The notes under the pieces were generated by a model, which ran no database searches, was not told where the DNA came from, and saw only the letters and a list, made by a program, of their open reading frames with translations. From Rhodamnia argentea (Eukaryota; Streptophyta; Magnoliopsida; Myrtales; Myrtaceae): a stretch of 64,000 nucleotides of DNA. Within the stretch, counting starts at the first letter, position 1. Every line of letters begins with the position of its first letter. A program made the position numbers and the translations under genes. Shown here in pieces: positions 23,136-32,805 of this stretch. The stretch lies in the NCBI RefSeq assembly GCF_020921035.1, contig NC_063155.1:30807294-30871293 (forward strand). Reading direction: 5' to 3'.

Positions 23136-24247
23136 CCTTTGTCAAAAGGTGGTGCGTGATCATATTTGGCGTGCCCAACACCATAACCATATAGAGACAA
23201 CAACAACAATATCAATAGGTTGAAAAGACACAAATAATATCATGTAAATTTCAAATCTATATATCTAAGTCATAATAGAATAGTTCTCAAATCTAGAACA
23301 AACTTAAATAGGGAGAAAAGAGTTGCACAGATATAGTTGATCAGAATATTTTCAAATAAACTCATCGTCGAAGGCGGAGAAGAATTTTAGAGATTTGCAT
23401 AGCGCTCGACCGATATCCACGAAATCAACCCCAAAAAAAAAAAAAGCGTCGAAGATTCTTAAACAGCTAAGCAGCTATAATTCAGACGCGAGTGGCCGTA
23501 CCACGCGTACACGGACTTTAAGCTGGGGAATCGAATATCCACCGTACACGTGGAAATCAGGAAACAAGCGAGACGTCAGATTCCAGACCAACTGGAGTGG
23601 GCCATGGCCCATGGGACGTGTTGACTCGTGGCTCACGTTGGCTCTTTGCGGGGAGGTGGTGGTGGATTGATAGCCCCTTCTTTTGGTCTTCGTCCTTCTG
23701 ACACGGACTCGGAGTCGGCATGACTCGGTCCGAGCGACTCTTAGTGCCAGTCGGCTCGGCTCGGCTCGGCTTGGCTTCTCCCAGTTTAGCCACTTTGGAC
23801 TTGTAGTCGCTGTACGCCTGTACGGATACGCGAAAGGTGCTGGGAAGAAAACATCACTATTTGCAATCAACATTTTGATTGTTTATATTTAATTTAAAAA
23901 ATTCATCTACGAGTAAAGTTGTCCATGATCCCGTCCGACACCGTGCCGTCGCGCACCTTACATTTGACTGGCAAATGAACCAGAAAAAGTACGTTAGAAC
24001 ATTATAAATAGAAACTCTTAACTCATTAGTTTCGGACTTATTTGGATAGGTTAACTAAAAATTTCACTAGTCAACAAGGGGATTTACAAATAACCTATTA
24101 AACTTATCCTTTGATTTAATTTGTCGATTGTCCAAACTTATAAATTGAATATGCCAATAAAAGTACTTATACCGAAACCAAAAATCGACTAGTCAACACT
24201 TTCTATTTCGATTATCAAATATCGGTTCTTGTACAAACACTTTCAAC
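23136..24247. other. Intergenic DNA, no gene recognised
   Basis: It includes a GC-richer patch at 23470-23800 with open frames on both strands, none with a recognisable domain, and a (TCGGC)n run at about 23750-23770. The rest is AT-rich. Confidence 0.4.
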
Positions 24248-25405
24248 ATGACGCTATTTGCAAGTTACTATGTGTATGAAACTGACTCACTAAAAAATGA
24301 CCAATTTTCACTCGAAAGAGAAAACTCCATCTGTTGCGAAATTACTCCCGTCGAAAATATCCATCTAAGAGGTCTCCCATTGGAGCCGCAGTTGTCGTCA
24401 ACTTTTATGAGATGGAACGACAAGAAGAAGACGATGCAAGATACTACATCGGACTCATCGGATGGCTCTATCGCAAGCACATGCCGAGATTCGTCCAGAT
24501 TGGGATTTGCAAGATAAGTTCATGCTTCCTTTGTAGCCGAGATTAGAGCCATTGCTCTACTTCAATTCAAACCTTAAGGCTGCGTTTGGTCGTCGGGATT
24601 TACGGTCATGATAGGATTTGATAGGATAAGATAAGAGATCTAGGGATTTGGCCATATCCTCTCCATTGTTTGGTGAACTGCGGATTTAAAGTCGGATATT
24701 CTCATATCCTATCATATCCTGCATTTGGTAGAAACCGTATATCAATATAAAAGACATATATGCCCCTACGTGATACTCATGAAATATTCCGATCTTATTA
24801 CTATAAAAATAACGTTCTCATACACACAAAAAAAAACTTGAAAATATACACATTTTATTAGATTTTCAAATCTCTTTGCAAAAAAAAAAATAATAATAAA
24901 ATGAAAATAGAAATAAATGAGACAAGAAAGTTGTCATCATTCTAAAAGTTAGCTTTTATATGACGGATAAGAGAAATCCTATTCGACCTTATCCTACCCC
25001 CTCCCTTCGGATTTTTTTATCCGGGTTATATCCCCCAATATCCGATATTATACTATCCAGGACACCTACCAAACACGGGATAGGATAAAACATATCATAT
25101 CCCGAGTTTTATATGGACGACCAAACGCAGCCTAAAACACTTTTGTACCGGAAGTCACGGAGCCTCCGAAGTCAAGTCAGATTGTCTCTATCTAATACGA
25201 GCGCTTCTAATGTTAGACTAGCCCATTGTTACAGGGAGGCCAACTTGATGGCGAATTATTTAGCCAAAGCCAATACGAGACGGCCACGGGCCCTTCAAAG
25301 AAATCAGCTTTCTCCTCCTCCTCTAGTTCTTTTGGACTTCCTTTGTACCTTTCCCGTGGCGTTTAGCCTAGTTCGAATTCAATAAAAAGTTCTCGGATCT
25401 AAAAA
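24248..25405 (+). pseudogene. LINE RNase H remnant split by a MITE
   Basis: Before the MITE the plus strand reads DSSDGSIASTCRDSSRLGFAR, an in-frame TAA at 24515, then VHASFVAEIRAIALLQFK. After it the same domain resumes with LKTLLYRKSRS and VRLAHCYREANLMANYLAKA. These match the middle and end of a plant L1-type RNase H domain. The tail ends in a poly(A) run at about 25401-25409. The copy is non-functional. Confidence 0.65.
24578..25132. mobile_element. Harbinger/Tourist-type MITE with TAA target duplication
   Basis: The terminal inverted repeats are GGCTGCGTTTGGTCGTC at 24578 and GACGACCAAACGCAGCC ending at 25132, a perfect 17-bp match. TAA flanks both sides (24575-24577 and 25133-25135), the usual Harbinger 3-bp target site. 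The 555-bp interior is AT-rich with subterminal ATAGGAT/ATCCTAT repeats and no coding capacity. It sits inside the LINE remnant. Confidence 0.92.
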
Positions 25406-25409
25406 AAAA

Positions 25410-25848
25410 GGGAAAAAACCACCAAAAACCCCGAACTATGCCAACTGTGACACATTTATCCTAAACTTTTTTTTGTGACACCAAAAATCCCAAACTTTTA
25501 CTCATGTGACAGATTTATCCCAAACTTTTTCTTGTGACATTGAAAACCCTAAACTTATACCCGTGTGACATATTTACCCCAAAATTTTTTTTTGTGACAT
25601 AAAAAATCCTAAACTTATATTCGTGTGACACATTTACCTCAAAAATTTGAGGTAAATGTGTCACACGAATATAAGTTTGGAGTTTTTAGTGTCACAACAA
25701 AAAGTTTGGGGTAAATGTGTCACACGAGCACAAGTTTAGGGTAAATGTGTCACATGCATACAAGTTTAGGGTTTTTTGTGTCACAAAGAAAAATTTGGGG
25801 TAAATGTGTCACGGCGGGTATAGTTTAGGGTTTTTGGTGGCTTTTTCC
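25410..25848. repeat. Fold-back element made of repeated GTGACACATTTACC units
   Basis: The left half repeats a unit of about 60 bp built on GTGACACATTTACCCC AAA and ACCAAAAACCCTAAACT. The right half is its inverse. The two meet at about 25644 in a perfect palindrome with arms of about 33 bp (centre CTCAAA-AA-TTTGAG). The termini GGAAAAAACCACCAAAAACC and its inverse GGTTTTTGGTGGCTTTTTCC pair imperfectly. It is flanked by A-runs that obscure any target duplication. Confidence 0.75.
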
Positions 25849-25857
25849 AAAAAAAAA

Positions 25858-26145
25858 AATATAAGTGTGTTAGAAGCCTTAAAACTAATTACAAAAGTGT
25901 AATTAAATTTTAATTAAAAAAATAATTAAATCATAAAACTTGTTAGAAAATGCAATAGATCCTAAGACTTTCAAAAGATGTGCAAACTTATAAATCAAGT
26001 CCTTACATCGATTGCTCTTTCTAAAAGTTTTTAGAACTAAATTGCACTTTCCTATTAAGTTTTATAATTTGATTACATCTTTCGAAAGTGTTAGGACTCA
26101 ATTGCACTCTCATGATGAGTTATAGAGTTTTTAGTGTACTTATCT
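25858..26145. repeat. AT-rich inverted-repeat element, family A
   Basis: Built from phrases such as CTAATTACAAAAGTGTAATT and AAAACTTGTTAGAAAATGCAA, with the inverse ACTCAATTGCACTCTC on the right. The same phrases appear at 54655-54965. It has no coding content. Confidence 0.5.
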
Positions 26146-26259
26146 CAAAAAAGAACTAAACATCAAAATATGCATGGCCGGATTATTTTAACTTTTCAAC
26201 AAAAAAGGTTACCCCTTTACTCACATTTTTGTCAAAAGTTAAAATATAAATTGAGTGTT

Positions 26260-26785
26260 TTTTTTTTTTGGAAATTTTCAAAAAAGGCCCATGTCCTTTC
26301 ATATTCTCAAATAAGGGTTTGAAATTGACATTATTTCAAATAAGAGTGTGAAGTATGTATTGTTTCAAATAAGAGTCGGAAGTGGCCATACTAGTATCAA
26401 AAAAGGGCCCGACTCACCATGGATTAGGTACATTTTTGTCGTTTTATTTTATTTTTTTTCTGTATTTTTATTTTTTTCTGTTTTTCAAAAAATAAAAAAA
26501 GCAAGGAAGGAGATACATGTGGGAGGGCTGCCCTCCCACATGTATCTCTCCTTTTTTTGTTTTTGTTTTACGTTTACATTTGTACTTTTATTTTAGTTTA
26601 GTTAAAAATTAGGTTAAAATTATATTTTGACAAAAATATCCTTAGTTAAAACAGTTATGGCCACTTCAGGCTCTTATTTGAGATAAAAAAAAAGGCACTT
26701 TAAACTCTTATTTAAAATGATGATCACTCTAAATTCTTATTTGAGATGACTTGAGGTTCTTATTTGAAATTTTTCCTTTTTTTGG
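26260..26785. repeat. Inverted-repeat MITE with central perfect palindrome
   Basis: The left arm (GGAAATTTTCAAAAAAGGCC, repeated TTTCAAATAAGAGT) is the inverse of the right arm (CTCTTATTTGA repeats, ending GAAATTTTTCC). In the middle, at about 26510-26547, GAGATACATGTGGGAGGGC faces its exact inverse around a single T. Confidence 0.65.
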
Positions 26786-27071
26786 GGGTCAAAATTGAAT
26801 GTTAGAAAGACGGGGAAATTGATATTATTCGTTTACTCTTTAATACATTAGGAAATCTCGTCTGCCTAAATAAAATTTAATTTGCGGAAGCGCTACAAAA
26901 AGGTCTGAAAGCGAGTCTTCTTTTTCCGCTTTCGAGTGAAAAAGGAGAGTCCATCGCTCCTCTGCCTTCCGCAGCTCCACTTCCCTCCCTCACCTCATCC
27001 TGTTGAAATGGCGTCCGAGGCGGTCCTGCGCGAGTATTTGCCGGAGCTATGAAGAAGAATCGGAGCAGAAA
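26786..27071 (+). promoter_or_regulatory. Promoter and 5' leader of the DHHC acyltransferase, with upstream ORFs
   Basis: The leader holds two upstream ATGs out of frame with the main start. One at 27008 opens a 14-codon ORF ending with TGA at 27050-27052. One at 27049 overlaps that stop (ATGA) and opens a frame running into the main CDS. Transcript start is unknown, so presence of both uORFs in the mRNA is inferred. Confidence 0.5.
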
Positions 27072-27228
27072 ATGGCTGAGATCGACGACCAGAGGAAGCG
27101 CGACACTCGCACGAGCTCAATCGGACGTTGCATCGCTTCCTGCATCTCCGTCTTCCTCACTCAGTTCACCCTCGCTCTGATTCCTCGCTTCCTCTACACC
27201 TCTCCACTCCTCATTCAGCTCGCCCTCT

Positions 27229-27291
<63 letters not shown>

Positions 27292-30198
27292 ATAGTTTGG
27301 ATTTTGCGAGATGCGATCGCACGCTGGCTTGTCCTGTGCAGCTCTGGTGCTCGTGGTGGTTCTGGGATTGGGAGGGAGGTGCAGGCGAGTTCTAGGAGTC
27401 TCTGCATCAGCCCCTGCCTTTGTTGTTCTAAGTATTATATACATATGGGCTATCTATGTGACCGTCGTCAGAGAAGGTGATTTTCTTCTTCCTTTTGTAA
27501 AATAAGCAGCTCATGGCTTCGATATGATTTGTATTCTTTAGTTCGATAACTGTTCTACGCCCGTGATCATGCGGGAATCGGAGCAGTGTCCACTGTCCTC
27601 CGAGGTATTTCTTCATCCTGCTCGGACTTTGGTCAGCGGCTGGTTAGTATGGTTGAGCAGTGCACAGCACGAGACTCTTCATTACGATTGGCAACGATTG
27701 TATCCATCGGGCTGCGAACAGTTTCTCTTAGCTTCTTCTAAATTGATGCTAAGTTCCTTACTAACTGCCTTTTTGTTGGAGTGTGATTCGGTGCTTCCAA
27801 TAGAGTAGCGTTGTTTGGCTGACAAGTCAAACAAATATGGATCAAATACTCTCTTTTTATCCAAGGATAGGTGTTTTAGTTCGTATTGTCCAATCATTTA
27901 TCATGGATTTCCTGCAATATAATCAGGTAGGAACTTAAAGAACACGACATCCTGGCTCATCGTTGTTTACTTTCCATCGCAGCGATTCCACTGTTCAGGG
28001 ATATTTTGTTCCATGGAGAAGTTGCCATGCTTATAATTGGCTTTTGCAGGTTGGTTTTGCATTCCTCCAGCTTTTGAGTTTTTACGTGCTTAAATCCATT
28101 GATTCTGACCTGTTTTTATTTACACGCTTTTGCTGATATCTGTGGTGACCGGTTCCATGCTGATGATCGCGCCTACAATTACAGTATTTTTAAGAGAGAT
28201 CCTGGTCGTGTAACACCTGGACCTTCCTTATCAAGCGAACTTTGTGAAGGATCCATCTCTGAAGTCAGTGAGGTACTGAAAATTGGGAATTCACTAAACA
28301 TGTGATTATACTTGGTTGCGGTCTATTTTTTCTAATTTACTCATTCCATCCATTACTTAGCAGTAGCACATGATCAATTAAATGGCAATCCCATACGTGC
28401 AGAGGACTTAAAGTTTCGTTTGTTCAAATGTTGTCTGCCCTGTCTTCTTTTTCAGACTATCTCTTTGATGGGAAGAGTAAGATATTGTAGAAGTTGCGAG
28501 GCATATATCAAAGGGTTTGACCACCATTGCCCTGCGTTTGGAAATTGTATAGGTAATATAAGCTCCACTTGGCAACTGAACTTTCAAGAGACTCCTTGAT
28601 ACAATTACTTAATAATTCATCATTCTTACTTGTAATCATGAAGCACGTTTCCTCAGCATCACATTGGTGTTGGCATTACTATGCAGGTCAGAATAACTAT
28701 CTCCTTTTCATGGCTCTTTTGGCTGGATTTCTTATCACCGAGTCTTCTTTTGTGGCCTGCTCATCTAAGTGTAAGTTTGGCTTATGCTGCCTGACTCTAT
28801 CCAACTCTTTATGAACATTAAATTATCACTGGGACATTCCCCCCTGGAGTTTGAGCAGAGGTTAGAATGATTATGCAGGTGAGGTGAGCCTAGATTACAA
28901 AAGAAAACCTTTGATATTAGACCAAAATATATAGCCTTAAATTTCCCAAGCTAATCATTTGCATCTGTGTATCTGCCAGTGCTACTCCCTATAACTGCTG
29001 GTACTGCTCGTTATTTGGCAGAATCTTTATCTGCAGATTAATTGATGAACAGACGGAGAAATTGGTCATTTAATGCTGAGATAGTCTTAAATGAATTAGG
29101 GTACGTGAGGAGGCATCCATGTTCATCCAATCAAGGTTTAATCAATGTATAGGTTCCTGAAGGACAATTGTTACTTTTCTGTTTGGATGTTAGAGATTGG
29201 ATAGGTGACCCAGCACACAGTATTTACTCATGTTGGAAATGCTCCAAAGCTGTGATCAGTGTGTAGGACAATTAGAAGTTAACTGCTGTGTACATTCTAA
29301 GAATTGAATAAATAGTTCTGCATGCTGTTTTCGCTACCTTTGGTCAAAGAGCAAAGGTCGTTCCTCTTTTTCACCTTTCAGGCTTGGAGCTGATCATTAT
29401 CTCCACTATTGATGCTTTGCGTGTTAGAAATGATTCATCTTCCGGCCTTTCACACATTCTTTTTTCCTGTCTTGTGCACGTGTCTGCTGACTGTCAGTTG
29501 CTTCTAAATCTTCAATTCTGTACCAAACTGGATTGGAGGTTAGTAATTGCAGTTTGAGCATCATTTGAAGTATATAAAGTCTGATGGGGTCGTCAAATGA
29601 CCTAGTGATCTTCTAAAACCATCTTTTTTATGGCTTCAGAGTAGTATTGCTGCAGACTTGGTCATTGGTGGATTGCTGTTTTCTCTGCTCCAATTGCTAT
29701 GGCAGGTCTTACTTTTTGCTTGTGTATGAGTTTCTTATCAGTTACTTCTTGTAACATATAATGGTACTTTGCAAGCATATATTGTGTTTGTGTTGTGCAG
29801 GGTATATTTTTCATGTGGCACATATACTGCATATGTTTCAACATTAGAACTGATGAGTGGGTAAGTGCACAATCAGTTGGGCACCTTCCTTTGAACATAT
29901 ATTTTTCTGTTTTAAACTTTGGGTGAATTCTGTAGTACCCATCATCCTGCATGCATCTTTTCAGATAAACTGGAAGAAGTATCCAGAGTTTCAACACCAA
30001 GTTAAATCTGAACAAGGTAAATTTACTTGCGCTTTTCTTATTCCGTCAGCTCGATGGTTCTTCCAAAATTTTTAGATTCTTTGTCTGTCTTTAACTGTTT
30101 CGTCATTTGCTTATCTAGGGCAAAGTTCCACTAGTTTGACGTTCCGGAATCCATATGATAAGGGCATCCTGGGGAACATTAGAGATTTCCTGTCATAA
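27072..30198 (+). CDS. DHHC-type protein S-acyltransferase (palmitoyltransferase)
   Basis: Eleven exons join in frame to 309 aa: 27072-27231, 27342-27476, 27983-28049, 28185-28272, 28456-28552, 28687-28770, 29498-29538, 29640-29705, 29801-29860, 29965-30016 and 30119-30198. Hydrophobic segments lie at about residues 20-55, 60-95, 180-200 and 220-245, giving a four-pass topology. The cysteine-rich domain (about 158-185) has RYCRSC and the catalytic DHHC at 172-175 in FDHHCPAFGNCIGQNN. The DPG motif is present in SIFKRDPGRV, and a TTxE-like site in RTDEW. Such enzymes transfer palmitate to cysteines on membrane-proximal proteins at Golgi, ER or plasma membrane. The start at 27072 is the only ATG in this frame; upstream TTG at 27003 is not a plausible start. 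Exon 7 (41 nt) is the least certain. Confidence 0.9.
27233..27287 (+). repeat. (CT)n microsatellite abutting a 5' splice site
   Basis: About 27 CT units begin inside the GT of the intron-1 donor of the acyltransferase gene. The intron is only 110 nt, so half of it is microsatellite. Confidence 0.85.
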
Positions 30199-30880
30199 AT
30201 GAACAGATAACCTATGCTTCTGCTAACGCTGGAAGCACAGCAACGTGAGTGACCTGAATTTGTTGCTCTTACTGCAATTCTGATACATAAGGAGCTGTGC
30301 CTGCTTATAACGGATGCTATCACTGACCTTTTGGGATTGTATGGTGAAAGGATCACGGTTCACCTTCTGATCTCTCAGATCATGTAGTATAGGGGTGAAG
30401 TAAATTTGCGCTCTTCTGGAGTTTTGGTGGTAGCTTATCTATTTAGAAGTGCTGAAGCAAGAAGGAAGAGCTGATGCGGAGATTTTTTGCTCTCTTGATT
30501 AAGGTCGGACCCATTTAAATACGACCTTTAGAATTGTAAGCTGAAGACAAGAAAAGATTCTTCCAACAATACTCTAAAAATATAGAACCTCCTTTTTCAT
30601 TTTTCCCCTTTTTCCATTTACCTTGTCTGTTTTACTGAGCTTGCATATTTGCATTGATACTACATAACCGAAAAAGATATGAGGACTTTTCTTAAGAACT
30701 TGAACGATTCAGCTTACATTATTTTCACCAAAAAAGTGATAGCTGATTACATATTTTGGCATTTTCTAAAACACAAAAGCACACGACGACACAAACAAAG
30801 GCAAATCATTTATTCACAACTCATAGAGTTGTATTCTTGGCATTGCATATTGCATAGCACTATCACAACAGACTCCAGGA
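30199..30880. other. Convergent 3' regions of acyltransferase and HSP genes
   Basis: The tail-to-tail interval should contain both 3' UTRs. No other gene is visible. Confidence 0.5.
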
Positions 30881-31357
30881 TTAACCAGAGATATCAATGG
30901 CCTTCATCTCCGGCTTCTTCTCCTCTTCCTTGGGCACAGTCACAGTGAGCACCCCATTCTCCATGCTTGCCTTGATCTGGTCCATCTTTGCATTCTCCGG
31001 GAGGCGGAACCGCCTCATGAACTTCCCACTGCTCCTCTCAACCCGGTGCCACTTATCATTCTTCTCCTCCTTTTCCTTGCTTCTTTCCCCGCTGATCTGA
31101 AGGATTCTCCCCTCTTCCACCTCAACTTTCACTTCTTCCTTCTTCAGCCCCGGGACATCCGCTTTGAGCACATGGGCCTCTGGAGTTTCTTTCCAATCAA
31201 TTCGCGCGTTCGCGAATGCTGAAGTTTCACGAGCTGAGGCGGGCACATTGGTGAGTGAGGAGGTGACGAAGCCATCAAAAGGGTCCCAAATGTCTAGAGA
31301 GAATGGGTCGAAGACGTCGGTTCGGCGGCCTCCAAAGATGCTGGGAATGAGCGACAT
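30881..31357 (-). CDS. Class I cytosolic small heat-shock protein, about 18 kDa
   Basis: A single exon of 158 aa. The N-terminal arm [20 protein letters not shown] is the hallmark of cytosolic class I sHSPs. The alpha-crystallin domain follows at about 50-140 ([70 protein letters not shown]). The C-terminus carries the I-x-I motif in KAIDISG. These proteins form 12-subunit holdases that keep heat-denatured proteins refoldable. The first ATG of the conserved sequence is used; a GTG three codons upstream is in frame but not a start. No introns, as usual. Intact. Confidence 0.96.
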   Translation of the reverse strand: MSLIPSIFGGRRTDVFDPFSLDIWDPFDGFVTSSLTNVPASARETSAFANARIDWKETPEAHVLKADVPGLKKEEVKVEVEEGRILQISGERSKEKEEKNDKWHRVERSSGKFMRRFRLPENAKMDQIKASMENGVLTVTVPKEEEKKPEMKAIDISG

Positions 31358-31560
31358 TGTGATCACTGATCGGAGAACTCGGGCAAAGCGAGATGATTTT
31401 GCAATGTTGAGTAGACGTTGTAGGTTGATTCCTGGTGAGAGCCGAGCAAAGATGGGGCTTATATATAGAGCTGGAAAGACTATTCTGGGTCTCGTTGGAA
31501 AGAGGAAAAGAGATAGTGGAGAACTCTGGCGTCTTCAAGTCGCTTCTTCTGTCGCCTAAT
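31358..31560 (-). promoter_or_regulatory. Small HSP promoter with TATA box and possible heat-shock elements
   Basis: On the minus strand a TATATATA box lies at about 31459-31467, roughly 100 bp before the ATG. Upstream of it are scattered GAA and TTC pentamers (AGAAGAAGCG, CTTGAAGACG, GAGTTCTCC) at about 31505-31550. They could form gapped heat-shock elements, but no perfect nGAAnnTTCn pair is present. Confidence 0.5.
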
Positions 31561-31735
31561 TAAAAAAAATAAAGTAGTGCTAATTGTGGACCCTCAGACT
31601 CTCAAACCTTCCACCATATTCTCGATGCATCTTTCCTTTCCTAGTGCTGATCCAGTTCGAGTAAGACATTGTGCACGGGACCTGGACAAATACTCTTATG
31701 TACTCTGTTGCTTATTTCTTATTTCTAGGGATATT

Positions 31736-32125
31736 GACACAAATTATCTTTAAATTTTGGCTCAACGTGCAATGTGATTTCAATTCCTCAATTTTTAAAT
31801 TGTTCAATGTGGTCTATCCTTGAATTATTAATTTATTCAATGTGATCTTTGAACTTTTAATACATATTCAATGTAATTCTGAACTATATGAAAATGTTCA
31901 ACGTTGTCCTTTCATTAATTTTAAATCGGGGACAACACTGAACATGTTTTTTTTTGGTCGAAAACATTAAACATGTTCATATAGTCCACACTACATAAAT
32001 AAAAAGTTAAGAAATCATATTACAAATTGGGCCAAAGTTCAAGGATTACATTGGATAAATAAAAAATTCAAGGATGACATTGCATATTAGGTCAAAAATC
32101 ATGATCGTTTGTGTCATTTGCCCTT
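31736..32125. repeat. AT-rich inverted-repeat element
   Basis: The left arm (GACACAAATTATCTTTAAAT, CAATGTGATTTCAATTCCTC) is the imperfect inverse of the right arm (AAGTTCAAGGATTACATTGG, ATCGTTTGTGTCATTTGCCC). Near its centre a minus-oriented poly(A) tail (poly(T) then GGTCGAAAA at about 31950) sits between ACACTGAACATG and ACATTAAACATG, a likely decayed retroposition footprint. Confidence 0.55.
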
Positions 32126-32769
32126 ATTTCTAATCATTTATTTACTATAGCTGAAGGCATTGATTTCCTCATATGAGTCTCAGACGATATGTATGGTTGG
32201 ATCACTTGTTATCCGGTTATTTGCTGCTTTTGGCAAATCGCAAGTACTGTTGCCACTTTACAAATGGTGAAATGCGGAAGTTAAGTCTAAAGATGTTATG
32301 ATCAATCGGAGAGTGGAATGCCAATTCGGAATTCAAATTGGTGGCTTGCAAGCAATATCGCTGCAGACAAAATCTATATGTAGTAATTTCCTAACATAAA
32401 CGAAGAATTCACGTTTATTCTAACTTTACAGGTTTTTATCTCTGCCCCAAATTCTTTCATAAGATACGAAGTTCGAAATTCTTCTATAAGATACGAAGTT
32501 AAGAAACCTTTACGTTCTGTTCTTTCACAAATGAAACTGTTCTTCTTGGTCTTGTTGTTGATTGCATCGGAGCATGAGGCGACGATATTGATGTTGCCTA
32601 GAAAAAACCCAAAAACATGCGACCCTTCTGGTAACTCAATTGGGCCTAGTAACCAATAGGCCCCGAAAAAAAATGGATCAATGGTTGGTTTGGGGTCAGC
32701 GTCAGGCCTTAAATCTTTTCTCGAGCCTAATTAATACCGATTATGTTCCCTTTGACTGCTCTAAGTAGG

Positions 32770-32805
<36 letters not shown>

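Noticed and set aside
27003-27071. N-terminal extension of the DHHC acyltransferase from 27003
   Set aside because: That codon is TTG. The first in-frame ATG is 27072, and upstream ATGs are in other frames.
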